Shown here: positions 26,901 through 40,321 of the stretch, one piece after another | Layout: every line of letters begins with the position of its first letter | Numbering within the stretch: the first letter of the stretch is position 1 | NCBI GenBank assembly: GCA_037013495.1 | Contig: CM072801.1 | Location: 78,167,816 to 78,231,815, forward strand | Origin: Hippophae tibetana | Taxonomy: Eukaryota > Streptophyta > Magnoliopsida > Rosales > Elaeagnaceae | Length of the DNA: 64,000 nucleotides | Reading direction: 5' to 3' | Notes under the pieces: model-generated | Database searches by the model: none | What the model was told of the DNA's origin: nothing | The model's input: the letters and a program-made list of their open reading frames with translations, nothing else | Program-made: the position numbers and the translations under genes

Positions 26901-29900
26901 CATAGCCGTGGTTTCTGAAAATAGGTTCTCCACATGCTTCTATCCATTTTCTAATGTTATATTTTTACAAAACATCCTTATTTGATTGTTTATTGTGTTT
27001 TTGAGTCATAAATCCCCTAAAATAGAAGGAATATTCACCCACAAGTCTTGCATTTTCTTTAAATATTTTTGTCGTTGTTTTCGTCATTGGATTTATTTTT
27101 GCATTTTTCATTGAATTCTTCCTATCTTTTTCTTGTTCTTTTACTTATGTGTTTAATTTATCTTTGTTATTCTAAAAAACAAGAGAGTTGTTGCAATTCA
27201 CTGTTTCGAAAAAATAACTAATAATTTGGGTTGATGCTTTAAACTGTCATAACTTTTATTTCATGCATCCAAATGACTATTATAATAAATCAAATCGAAG
27301 CTCGTTTCGATTACTACAAAGACAACCTTACATTATTTCATTACTCCTTGTTTCTGAACCCAAGTTTGGTTATTTTCCCTATTTACATACGTCTAAAAGT
27401 TTGGTCGTATAATTTGGAGTTGTTTTTGGTTCTTGTTCCTTAGGCTTCAATTACGATCATCTTAACCACATTAATGGTTATTCAATCGTTCCTATTTGTT
27501 AGAGTTCCTATATTACTAGGTTCTTCACCTAAAGGATATAAGTCATATGGAATCATAGTCCTGGTTTCAGAAAATAGGTTCTCCATATGCTTCTATCCAT
27601 TTTCTAATGTTATATTTTTAGAAAACATTCTTATTTGATTGTTTATTGTGTTTTTGAGTCATGAATCACCTAAAATAGATGGAATTTTCACCAACAAGTC
27701 TTGCATTTTCTTTAAATATTTTTGTCGTTGTTTTCGTCATTGGATTTATTTTCGCATTTTTCATTGTATTCTTCGTATATTTTTCTTGTTCTTTTACTTA
27801 TATGTTTAATTTATCTTTGTTCTTCTAAAAAACAAGAGAGTTGTTGCCATTCACTGTTTCGAAAAAATAACTAATAATTTGGGTTGAAGCTTTAAACTGT
27901 CATAACTTTTAATTCATGCATCCAAATGACTATTATAATAAATCAAATCGAAGCTCGTTTCGATTACTACAAAAACAACCTTACATTATTTCATTACTCC
28001 TTATTTCTGAACCCAAGTTTGTTTATTTACCCTATTTACATACGTCTAAAAGTTTGGTCGTATCAAATAGAGTTGTTTTTGGTTCTTGTTCCTTAGGCTT
28101 CAATTACGATCATCTTAACCACATTAATGGTTATTCAATCGTTCCTATTTGTTAGAGTTCCTATATTACCAGGTTCTTCGCCTAAAGGATATAAGTCATA
28201 TGGAATCATAGCCGTGGTTTCTGAAAATAGGTTCTCCACATGCTTCTATCCATTTTCTAATGTTATATTTTTACAAAACATCCTTATTTGATTGTTTATT
28301 GTGTTTTTGAGTCATAAATCCCCTAAAATAGAAGGAATATTCACCCACAAGTCTTGCATTTTCTTTAAATATTTTTGTCGTTGTTTTCGTCATTGGATTT
28401 ATATTCGCATTTTTCATTGAATTCTTCGTATCTTTTTTTGTTCTTTTACTTACGTGTTTAATTTATCTTTGTTCTTCAAAAAAACAAGAGAGTTGTTGCA
28501 ATTCACTGTTTCGAAAAAATAACTAATAATTTGGGTTGAAGCTTTAAACTGTCATAACTTTTGATTCATGCATCCAAATGACTATTATAATAAATCAAAT
28601 CGAAGCTCGTTTTGATTACTACAAAGACAACCTTACATTATTTCATTACTCCTTGTTTCTAAACCCAAGTTTGTTTATTTATCCTATTTACATACGTCTA
28701 AAAGTTTGGTCGTATCAAATAGAGTTGTTTTTGGTTCTTGTTCCTTAGGTTTCAATTACGATCATCTTAACCACATTAATGGTTATTCAATCGTTCCTAT
28801 TTGTTGGAGTTCCTATATTACCAGGTTTTTCGCCTAAAGGATATAAGTCATATGGAATCATAGCCGTGGTTTCTGAAAATAGGTTCTCCACATGCTTCTA
28901 TCCATTTTCTAATGTTTTATTTTTACAAAACATCCTTATTTGATTGTTTATTGTGTTTTTGAGTCATGAATCACCTAAAATAGAAGGAATTTTCACCAAC
29001 AAGTCTTGCATTTTCTTTAAATATTTTTGTCGTTGTTTTCATCATTCGATTTATTTTCTCATTTTTCATTGAATTCTTCCTATCTTTTTCTTGTTATTTT
29101 ACTTATGTGTTTAATTTATCTTTGTTCTTCTAAAATACAAGAGAGTTGTTGCCATTCACTGTTTCGAAAAAATAACTAATAATTTGGGTTGAAGCTTTAA
29201 ACTGTCATAACTTTTAATTCATGCATCCAAATGACTATTATAATAAATCAAATCGAAGCTCGTTTCGATTACTACAAAAACAACCTTACATTATTTCATT
29301 ACTCCTTATTTCTGAACCCAAGTTTGTTTATTTACCCTATTTACATACGTCTAAAAGTTTGGTCGTATCAAATGGAGTTGTTTTTGGTTCTTGTTCCTTA
29401 GGCTTCAATTACGATCATCTTAACCACATTAATGGTTATTCAATCGTTCCAATTTGTAGGAGTTCCTATATTACCAGGTTCTTCGCCTAAAGGATATAAG
29501 TCATATGGAATCCTAGCTGTGGTTTCTGAAAATAAGTTCTCTGCATGCTTCTATCTATTTTCTAATGTTATATTTTTACAAAACCTCATTATTTAATTGT
29601 TTATTGTGTTTTTGAGCCATGAATCACTCAAAATAGAAGGAATTTTCACCCTCAACTCTTGCATTTTCTTTAAATATTTTTGGCGTTGTTTTCGTCGTTG
29701 GATTTATTTTTGCATTTTTCATTGAATTCTTCCTATCTTTTTCGTGTTATTTTACTTATGTGTTTAATTTATCTTTGTTCTTCTAAAATACAAGAGAGTT
29801 GTTGCCATTCACTGTTTCGAAAAAATAACTAATAATTTGGGTTGAAGCTTTAAACTGTCATAACTTTTAATTCATGCATCCAAATGACTATTATAATAAA

Positions 29901-31832
29901 TCAAATCGAAGCTCGTTTCGATTACTACAAAAACAACCTTACATTATTTCATTACTCCTTATTTCTGAACCCAAGTTTGTTTATTTACCCTATTTACATA
30001 CGTCTAAAGGTTTGGTCGTATCATATGGAGTTGTGTTTGGTTCTTGTTCCTTAGGCTTCAATTACGATCATCATAACCACATTAATGGTTATTCAATCGT
30101 TCCAATTTGTTGGAGTTCCTATATTACCAGGTTCTTCGCCTAAAGGATATAAGTCATATGGAATCATAGCTGTGGTTTCTGAAAATAAGGTCTCTGCATG
30201 CTTCTATCTATTTTCTAATGTTATATTTTTACAAAACCTCATTATTTAATTGTTTATTGTGTTTTTGAGCCATGAATCACTCAAAATAGAAGGAATTTTC
30301 ACCCTCAACTCTTGCATTTTCTTTAAATATTTTTGGCGTTGTTTTCGTCGTTGGATTTATTTTTGCATTTTTCATTGAATTCTTCCTATCTTTTTCTTGT
30401 TATTTTACTTATGTGTTTAATTTATCTTTGTTCTTCTAAAATACAAGAGAGTTGTTGCCATTCACTGTTTCGAAAAAATAACTAATAATTTGGGTTGAAG
30501 ATTTAAACTGTGATAACTTTTAATTCATGCATCCAAATGACTATTATAATAAATCAAATCGAAGCTCGTTTCGATTACTACAAAAACAACCTTACATTAT
30601 TTCATTACTCCTTATTTCTGAACCCAAGTTTGTTTATTTACCCTATTTACATACGTCTAAAAGTTTGGTCGTATCAAATGGAGTTGTTTTTGGTTCTTGT
30701 TCCTTAGGCTTCAATTACGATCATCTTAACCACATTAATGGTTATTCAATCGTTCCAATTTGTAGGAGTTCCTATATTACCAGGTTCTTCGCCTAAAGGA
30801 TATAAGTCATATGGAATCATAGCTGTGGTTTCTGAAAATAAGTTCTCTGCATGCTTCTATCTATTTTCTAATGTTATATTTTTACAAAACCTCATTATTT
30901 AATTGTTTATTGTGTTTTTGAGCCATGAATCACTCAAAATAGAAGGAATTTTCACCCTCAACTCTTGCATTTTCTTTAAAAAAAATTGGCGTTGTTTTCG
31001 TCGTTGGATTTATTTTTGCATTTTTCATTGAATTCTTCCTATCTTTTTCTTGTTCTTTTACTTATGTGTTTAATTTATCTTTGTTCTTCTAAAAAACAAG
31101 AGAGTTGTTGCAATTCACTGTTTCGAAAAAATAACTAATAATTTGGGTTAAAGCTTTAAACTGTCATAACTTTTAATTCATGCATCCAAATGACTATTAT
31201 AATAAATCAAATCGAAGCTCGTTTCGATTACTATAAAGACAACCTTACATTATTTCATTACTCCTTGTTTCTGAATCCAAGTTTGTTTATTTGCCCTATT
31301 TACATACGTCTAAAAGTTTGGTCGTATCATATGGAGTTGTTTTTGGTTCTTGTTCCTTAGGCTTCAATTACGATCATCTTAACCACATTAATGGTTATTC
31401 AATCGTTCCTATTTGTTAGAGTTCCTATATTACCAGGTTCTTCGCCTAAAGGATATAAGTCATATGGAATCATAGCCCTGGTTTCTGAAAATAGGTTCTC
31501 CATATGCTTCTATCCATTTTCTAATGTTATATTTTTACAAAACATCCATATTTGATTGTTTATTGTGTTTTTGAGTCATGAATCACCTAAAATAGAAGGA
31601 ATTTTCACCAACAAGTCTTGCATTTTCTTTAAATATTTTTGTCGTTGTTTTCGTCATTGGATTTATTTTCGCATTTTTCATTGAATTCTTCCTATCTTTT
31701 TCTTGTTATTTTACTTATGTGTTTAATTTATCTTTGTTCTTCTAAAAAACAAGAGAGTTGTTGCCATTCACTGTTTCGAAAAAATAACTAATAATTTGGG
31801 TTGAAGCTTTAAACTGTCATAACTTTTAATTG

Positions 31833-32485
31833 ATGCATCCAAATGACTATTATAATAAATCAAATCGAAGCTCGTTTCGATTACTACAAAGACAACCTTA
31901 CATTATTTCATTACTCCTTGTTTCTGAACCCAAGTTTGTTTATTTACCCTATTTACATACGTCTAAATGTTAGGTCGTATCATATTGAGTTGTTTTTGGT
32001 TCTTGTTCCTTAGGTTTCAATTACGATCATCTTAACCACATTAATGGTTATTCAATCGTTCCTATTTGTTGGAGTTCCTATATTACCAGGTTTTTCGCCT
32101 AAAGGATATAAGTCATATGGAATCATAGCCGTGGTTTCTGAAAATAGGTTCTCCACATGCTTCTATCCATTTTCTAATGTTATATTTTTACAAAACCTCA
32201 TTATTTAATTGTTTATTGTGTTTTTGAGCCATGAATCACTCAAAATAGAAGGAATTTTCACCCTCAACTCTTGCATTCTCTTTAAATATTTTTGGCGTTG
32301 TTTTCGTCGTTGGATTTATTTTTGCATTTTTCATTGAATTCTTCCTATCTTTTTCTTGTTCTTTTACTTATGTGTTTAATTTATCTTTGTTCTTCTAAAA
32401 AACAAGAGAGTTGTTGCAATTCACTGTTTCGAAAAAATAACTAATAATTTGGGTTAAAGCTTTAAACTGTCATAACTTTTAATTC
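31833..32485. repeat. Hybrid monomer: A head, B tail
   Basis: A marks persist through 'ctatccat' (base 32168). The B marks 'aaaacctca' (base 32197) and 'atttaattg' follow. The crossover lies within 32169-32196. The next unit is D, which normally follows B, so the exchange joined an A unit onto a B-D junction. Confidence 0.8.
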
Positions 32486-33137
32486 ATGCATCCAAATGAC
32501 TATTATAATAAATCAAATCGAAGCTCGTTTCGATTACTATAAAGACAACCTTACATTATTTCATTACTCCTTGTTTCTGAATCCAAGTTTGTTTATTTGC
32601 CCTATTTACATACGTCTAAAAGTTTGGTCGTATCATATGGAGTTTTTTTTTGTTCTTGTTCCTTAGGCTTCAATTACGATCATCTTAACCACATTAATGG
32701 TTATTCAATCGTTCCTATTTGTTAGAGTTCCTATATTACCAGGTTCTTCGCCTAAAGGATATAAGTCATATGGAATCATAGCCGTGGTTTCTGAAAATAG
32801 GTTCTCCACATGCTTCTATCCATTTTCTAATGTTATATTTTTACAAAACATCCTTATTTGATTGTTTATTGTGTTTTTGAGTCATAAATCCCCTAAAATA
32901 GAAGGAATATTCACCCACAAGTCTTGCATTTTCTTTAAATATTTTTGTCGTTGTTTTCGTCATTGGATTTATATTCGCATTTTTCATTGAATTCTTCGTA
33001 TCTTTTTTTGTTCTTTTACTTACGTGTTTAATTTATCATTGTTCTTCAAAAAAACAAGAGAGTTGTTGCAATTCACTGTTTCGAAAAAATAACTAATAAT
33101 TTGGGTTGAAGCTTTAAACTGTCATAACTTTTAATTC
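32486..33137. repeat. Hybrid monomer: D head, B-type tail
   Basis: D marks ('ttactataaag', 'gaatccaag', 'gagttttttttt') run to about 32652. From 'gccgtgg' near 32781 the tail is of the dimer-zone B type ('ataaatcccc', 'cttcaaaaaaac'). It is followed by C, as expected after such a B. The switch is somewhere in 32653-32783. This marks the left edge of the 17.6-kb-spaced duplication. Confidence 0.72.
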
Positions 33138-36100
33138 ATGCATCCAAATGACTATTATAATAAATCAAATCGAAGCTCGTTTTGATTACTACAAAGACAA
33201 CCTTACATTATTTCATTACTCCTTGTTTCTAAACCCAAGTTTGTTTATTTATCCTATTTACATACGTCTAAAAGTTTGGTCGTATCATATGGAGTTGTTT
33301 TTGGTTCTTGTTCCTTAGGCTTCAATTACGATCATCTTAACCACATTAATGGTTATTCAATCGTTCCTATATGTTGGAGTTCCTATATTACCAGGTTCTT
33401 CGCCTAAAGGATATAAGTCATATGGAATCATAGCCGTGGTTTCTGAAAATAGGTTCTCCACTTGCTTCTATCCATTTTCTAATGTTTTATTTTTACAAAA
33501 CATCCTTATTTGATTGTTTATTGTGTTTTTGAGTCATGAATCACCTAAAATAGAAGGAATTTTCACCAACAAGTCTTGCATTTTCTTTAAATATTTTTGT
33601 CGTTGTTTTCATCATTCGATTTATTTTCTCATTTTTCATTGAATTCTTCCTATCTTTTTCTTGTTATTTTACTTATGTGTTTAATTTATCTTTGTTCTTC
33701 TAAAAAACAAGAGAGTTGTTGCCATTCACTGTTTCGAAAAAATAACTAATAATTTGGGTTGAAGCTTTAAACTGTCATAACTTTTAATTCATGCATCCAA
33801 ATGACTATTATAATAAATCAAATCGAAGCTCGTTTCGATTACTACAAAAACAACCTTACATTATTTCATTACTCCTTATTTCTGAACCCAAGTTTGTTTA
33901 TTTACCCTATTTACATACGTCTAAAAGTTTGGTCGTATCAAATGGAGTTGTTTTTGGTTCTTGTTCCTTAGGCTTCAATTACGATCATCTTAACCACATT
34001 AATGGTTATTCAATCGTTCCAATTTGTAGGAGTTCCTATATTACCAGGTTCTTCGCCTAAAGGATATAAGTCATATGGAATCATAGCTGTGGTTTCTGAA
34101 AATAAGTTCTCTGCATGCTTCTATCTATTTTCTAATGTTATATTTTTACAAAACCTCATTATTTAATTGTTTATTGTGTTTTTGAGCCATGAATCACTCA
34201 AAATAGAAGGAATTTTCACCCTCAACTCTTGCATTCTCTTTAAATATTTTTGGCGTTGTTTTCGTCGTTGGATTTATTTTTGCATTTTTCATTGAATTCT
34301 TCCTATCTTTTTCTTGTTCTTTTACTTATGTGTTTAATTTATCTTTGTTCTTCTAAAAAACAAGAGAGTTGTTGCAATTCACTGTTTCGAAAAAATAACT
34401 AATAATTTGGGTTAAAGCTTTAAACTGTCATAACTTTTAATTCATGCATCCAAATGACTATTATAATAAATCAAATCGAAGCTCGTTTCGATTACTATAA
34501 AGACAACCTTACATTATTTCATTACTCCTTGCTTCTGAATCCAAGTTTGTTTATTTGCCCTATTTACATACGTCTAAAAGTTTGGTCGTATCATATGGAG
34601 TTTTTTTTTGTTCTTGTTCCTTAGGCTTCAATTACGATCATCTTAACCACATTAATGGTTATTCAATCGTTCCTATTTGTTAGAGTTCCTATATTACCAG
34701 GTTCTTCGCCTAAAGGATATAAGTCATATGGAATCATAGCCCTGGTTTCTGAAAATAGGTTCTGCATATGCTTCTATCCATTTTCTAATGTTATATTTTT
34801 ACAAAACATCCATATTTGATTGTTTATTGTTTTTTTGAGTCATGAATCACCTAAAATAGAAGGAATTTTCACCAACAAGTCTTGCATTTTCTTTAAATAT
34901 TTTTGTCGTTGTTTTCGTCATTGGATTTATTTTCGCATTTTTCATTGAATTCTTCCTATCTTTTTCTTGTTATTTTACTTATGTGTTTAATTTATCTTTG
35001 TTCTTCTAAAAAACAAGAGAGTTGTTGCCATTCACTGTTTCGAAAAAATAACTAATAATTTGGGTTGAAGCTTTAAACTGTCATAACTTTTAATTGATGC
35101 ATCCAAATGACTATTATAATAAATCAAATCGAAGCTCGTTTCGATTACTACAAAGACAACCTTACATTATTTCATTACTCCTTGTTTCTGAACCCAAGTT
35201 TGTTTATTTACCCTATTTACATACGTCTAAATGTTAGGTCGTATCATATTGAGTTGTTTTTGGTTCTTGTTCCTTAGGTTTCAATTACGATCATCTTAAC
35301 CACATTAATGGTTATTCAATCGTTCCTATTTGTTGGAGTTCCTATATTACCAGGTTTTTCGCCTAAAGGATATAAGTCATATGGAATCATAGCCGTGGTT
35401 TCTGAAAATAGGTTCTCCACATGCTTCTATCCATTTTCTAATGTTATATTTTTACAAAACATCCTTATTTGATTGTTTATTGTGTTTTTGAGTCATAAAT
35501 CCCCTAAAATAGAAGGAATATTCACCCACAAGTCTTTCATTTTCTTTAAATATTTTTGTCGTTGTTTTCGTCATTGGATTTATATTCACATTTTTCATTG
35601 AATTCTTCGTATCTTTTTCTTGTTCTTTTACTTATGTGTTTAATTTATCTTTGTTCTTCTAAAAAACAAGAGAGTTGTTGCAATTCACTGTTTCGAAAAA
35701 ATAACTAATAATTTGAGTTGAAGCTTTAAACTGTCATAACTTTTAATTCATGCATCCAAATGACTATTATAATAAATCAAATCGAAGCTCGTTTTGATTA
35801 CTACAAAGACAACCTTACATTATTTTATTACTCCTTGTTTCTGAACCCAAGTTTGTTTATTTACCCTATTTACATACGTCTAAAAGTTTGGTCGTATGAT
35901 ATGGAGTTGTTTTTGGTTCTTGTTCCTTAGGCTTCAATTACGATCATCTTAACCACATTAATGGTTATTCAATCGTTCCTATTTGTTGGAGTTCCTATAT
36001 TACCAGGTTCTTCGCCTAAAGGATATAAGTCATATGGAATCATAGCCGTGGTTTCTGAAAATAGGTTCTCCACATGCTTCTATCCATTTTCTAATGTTAT

Positions 36101-39100
36101 ATTTTTACAAAACATCCTTATTTGATTGTTTATTGTGTTTTTGAGTCATGAATCACCTAAAATAGAAGGAATTTTCACCCACAAGCCTTGCATTTTCTTT
36201 AAATATTTTTGTCGTTGTTTTCGTCATTCGATTTATTTTCTCATTTTTCATTAAATTCTTTTTATCTTTTTCTTGTTATTTTACTTATGTGTTTAATTTA
36301 TCTTTGTTCTTCTAAAAAACAAGAGAGTTGTTGCCATTCACTATTTCGAAAAAATAACTAATAATTTGGGATGAAGCTTTAAACTATCATAACTTTTAAT
36401 TCATGCATCCAAATGACTATTATAATAAATCAAATCGAAGCTCGTTTCAATTACTACAAAAACAACCTTACATTATTTCATTACTCCTTATTTCTAAACC
36501 CAAGTTTGTTTATTTACCCTATTTACATACGTCTAAAAGTTTGGTCGTATCATATGTAGTTGTTTTTGGTTCTTGTTCCTCAGGCTTCAATTACGATCAT
36601 CTTAACCACATTAATGGTTATTCAATCGATCCAATTTGTAGGAGTTCCTATATTACCAGGTTCTTCGCCTAAAGGATATAAGTCATATGGAATCATAGCG
36701 CTGGTTTCTGAAAATAGGTTCTCCATATGCTTCTATCCATTTTCTAATGTTATATTTTTACAAAACATCCTTATTTGATTGTTTATTGTGTTTTTGAGTC
36801 ATGAATGACCTAAAATAGAAGGAATTTTCACCAACAAGTCTTGCATTTTCTTTAAATATTTTTGTCGTTGTTTTCGTCATTGGATTTATTTTCGCATTTT
36901 TCATTGAATTCTTCCTATCTTTTTCTTGTTATTTTACTTATGTGTTTAATTTATCTTTGTTCTTCTAAAAAACAAAAGAGTTGTTGCCATTCACTGTTTC
37001 GAAAAAATAACTAATAATTTGGGTTGAACCTTTAAACTGTCATAACTTTTAATTCATGCTCCCAAATGACTATTATAATAAATCAAATCGAAGCTCGTTT
37101 CGATTACTACAAAGACAACCTTACATTATTTCATTACTCCTTGTTTCTGAACCCAAGTTTGTTTATTTACCCAATTTACATACGTCTAAATGTTTGGTCG
37201 TATCATATGGAGTTGTTTTTGGTTCTTGTTCCTTAGGCTTCAATTACGATCATCTTAACCACATTAAGGGTTATTCAATCGTTCCAATTTGTAGGAGTTC
37301 CTATATTACCAGGTTCTTCGCCTAAAGGATATAAGTCATATGGAATCATAGCCGTGGTTTCTGAAAATAGGTTCTCCACATGCTTCTATCCATTTTCTAA
37401 TGTTATATTTTTACAAAACATCCTTATTTGATTGTTTATTGTGTTTTTGAGTCATGAATCACCTAAAATAGAAGGAATTTTCACCCACAAGTCTTCCATT
37501 TTCTTTAAATATTTTTGTCGTTGTTTTCGTCATTCGATTTATTTTCTCATTTTTCATTGAATTCTTCCTATCTTTTTCTTGTTATTTTACTTATGTGTTT
37601 AATTTATCTTTGTTCTTCTAAAAAACAAGAAAGTTGTTGCCATTCACTGTTTCGAAAAAATAACTAATAATTTGGGTTGAAGCTTTAAACTGTCATAACT
37701 TTTAATTCATGCATCCAAATGACTATTATAATAAATCAAATCGAAGCTCGTTTCGATTACTACAAAAACAACCTTACATTATTTCATTACTCCTTATTTC
37801 TGAACCCAAGTTTGTTTATTTACCCTATTTACATACGTCTAAAAGTTTGGTCGTATCATATGGAGTTGTTTTTGGTTCTTGTTCCTCAGGCTTCAATTAC
37901 GATCATCTTAACCAAATTAATGGTTATTCAATCGTTCCAATTTGTAGGAGTTCCTATATTACCAGGTTCTTCGCCTAAAGGATATAAGTCATATGGAATC
38001 ATAGCCGTGGATTCTGAAAATAAGTTCTCTGCATGCTTCTATCTGTTTTATAATGTAATATTCTTACAAAACATCATTATTTGATTGTTTATTGTGTTTT
38101 TGAGCCATGAATCACTCAAAATAGAAGGAATTTTCACCCACAACTTTTGCATTTTCTTTAAATATTTTTGTCGTTGTTTTCGTCGTTGGATTTATTTTTG
38201 CATTTTTCATTGAATTCTTCCTATCTTTTTCTTGTTCTTTTACTTATGTGTTTAATTTATCTTTGTTCTTCTAAAAAACAAGAGAGTTGTTGCAATTCAC
38301 TCTTTCGAAAAAATAACTAATAATTTGGGTTGATGCTTTAAACTGTCATAACTTTTATTTCATGCATCCAAATGACTATTATAATATATCAAATCGAAGC
38401 TCGTTTCGATTACTACAAAGACAACCTTACATTATTTCATTACTCCTTGTTTCTGAACCCAAGTTTGGTTATTTTCCCTATTTACATACGTCTAAAAGTT
38501 TGGTCGTATAATTTGGAGTTGTTTTTGGTTCTTGTTCCTTAGGCTTCAATTACGATCATCTTAACCACATTAATGGTTATTCAATCGTTCCTATTTGTTA
38601 GAGTTCCTATATTACTAGGTTCTTCACCTAAAGGATATAAGTCATATGGAATCATAGTCCTGGTATCAAAAAATAGGTTCTCCATATGCTTCTATCCATT
38701 TTCTAATGTTATATTTTTAGAAAACATTCTTATTTGATTGTTTATTGTGTTTTTGAGTCATGAATCACCTAAAATAGATGGAATTTTCACCAACAAGTCT
38801 TGCATTTTCTTTAAATATTTTTGTCGTTGTTTTCGTCATTGGATTTATTTTCGCATTTTTCATTGTATTCTTCGTATATTTTTCTTGTTCTTTTACTTAT
38901 ATATTTAATTTATCTTTGTTCTTCTAAAAAACAAGAGAGTTGTTGCCATTCACTGTTTCGAAAAAATAACTAATAATTTGGGTTGAAGCTTTAAACTGTC
39001 ATAACTTTTAATTCATGCATCCAAATGACTATTATAATAAATCATATCGAAGCTCGTTTCGATAACTACCAAGACAACCTTACATTATTTCATTACTCCT

Positions 39101-39130
39101 TGTTTCTGAACCCAAGTTTCTTTATTTACA
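32784..39130. repeat. Segmental duplication, copy 2
   Basis: This is the downstream partner of 15155-21501 at a constant offset of 17,629 bp, with no net indel across about 6.3 kb. Visible differences are isolated substitutions, such as 'gaaccttt' near 37026 against 'gaagcttt' and 'atgctccc' at 37056 against 'atgcatcc'. Confidence 0.75.
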
Positions 39131-40321
39131 CTATTTACATACGTCTAAAAATTTGGTCGTATCATATGGAGTTGTTTTTGGTTCTTGTTCCTTAGGCTTC
39201 AATTACGATCATCTTAACCACATTAATGGTTATTCAATCGTTCCTATTTGTTAGAGTTCCTATATTACCAGGTTCTTCACCTAAAGGATATAAGTCATAT
39301 GGAATCATAGCCCTGGTTTCTGAAAATAGGTTCTCCATATGCTTCTATCCATTTTCTAATGTTATATTTTTACAAAACATCCATATTTGATTGTTTATTG
39401 TGTTTTTGAGTCATGAATCACATAAAATAGAAGGAATTTTCACCAACAAGTCTTGCATTTTCTTTAAATATTTTTGTCGTTGTTTTCGTCATTGGATTTA
39501 TTTTCGCATTTTTCATTGAATTCTTCCTATCTTTTTCTTGTTATTTTACTTATGTGTTTAATTTATCTTTGTTCTTCTAAAAAACAAGAGAGTTGTTGCC
39601 ATTCACTGTTTCGAAAAAATAACTAATAATTTGGGTTGAAGCTTTAAACTGTCATAACTTTTAATTGATGCATCCAAATGACTATTATAATAAATCAAAT
39701 CGAAGCTCGTTTCGATTACTACAAAGACAACCTTACATTATTTCATTACTCCTTGTTTCTGAACCCAAGTTTGTTTATTTACCCTTTTTACTTACGTCTA
39801 AATGTTTGGTCGTATCATATGGAGTTGTTTTTGGTTCTTGTTCCTTAGGCTTCAATTACGATCATCTTAACCACATTAATGGTTATTCAATCGTTCCTAT
39901 TTGTTGGAGTTCCTATATTACCAGGTTCTTCGCCTAAAGGATATAAGTCATATGGAATCATAGCCGTGGTTTCTGAAAATAGGTTCTCCACATGCTTCTA
40001 TCCATTTTCTAATGTTTTATTTTTACAAAAACATCCTTATTTTATTGTTTATTGTGTTTTTGAGTCATGAATCACCTAAAATAGAAGGAATTTTCACCAA
40101 CAAGTCTTGCATTTTCTTTAAATATTTTTGTCGTTGTTTTCATCATTCGATTTATTTTCTCATTTTTCATTGAATTCTTCCTATCTTTTTCTTGTTATTT
40201 TACTTATGTGTTTAATTTATCTTTGTTCTTCTAAAAAACAAGAGAGTTGTTGCCATTCACTGTTTCGAAAAAATAACTAATAATTTGGGTTGAAGCTTTA
40301 AACTGTCATAACTTTTAATTC
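33791..40321. repeat. Ten-monomer HOR, copy 1 (6531 bp)
   Basis: Starts: 33791 B, 34444 D, 35097 A, 35750 E, 36403 F, 37056 G, 37709 H, 38362 I, 39015 J, 39668 K. Each type appears once, in the order seen again in copies 2 and 3. It is directly followed by the B of copy 2. Private variants include 'ttgcttctgaatcc' in D, 'taatgtaatattc' in H and 'acaaaaacatcc' in K. Confidence 0.93.

Larger units (their letters stand above)
21386..27915. repeat. J-A-I trimer HOR zone, about 1959-bp unit
   Basis: Starts: 21386 J, 22039 A, 22692 I, 23345 B (inserted), 23998 J, 24651 A, 25304 I, 25957 J, 26610 A, 27263 I. Three J-A-I units of about 1959 bp are separated once by a single B unit. Every J here has a T-like second half and every A has an H-like tail with 'ttgttattcta', so the trimer is itself a mosaic. 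The copies are nearly identical; one visible difference is 'gtcattgtt' near 25113 where the others have 'gtcgttgtt'. Confidence 0.92.
27916..33790. repeat. Mixed zone without a regular HOR: B-C-B-B-B-D-A-D-C
   Basis: Starts: 27916 B, 28568 C, 29221 B, 29874 B variant, 30527 B, 31180 D, 31833 A hybrid, 32486 D hybrid, 33138 C. The B unit at 30527 is preceded by 'actgtgataac', seen elsewhere only before the B at 8988, 33 monomers earlier. Three consecutive B units and two D units around one A suggest repeated one- or two-monomer unequal exchanges. Fragments of the ten-mer order (B-D-A) appear but are not completed. Confidence 0.85.
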
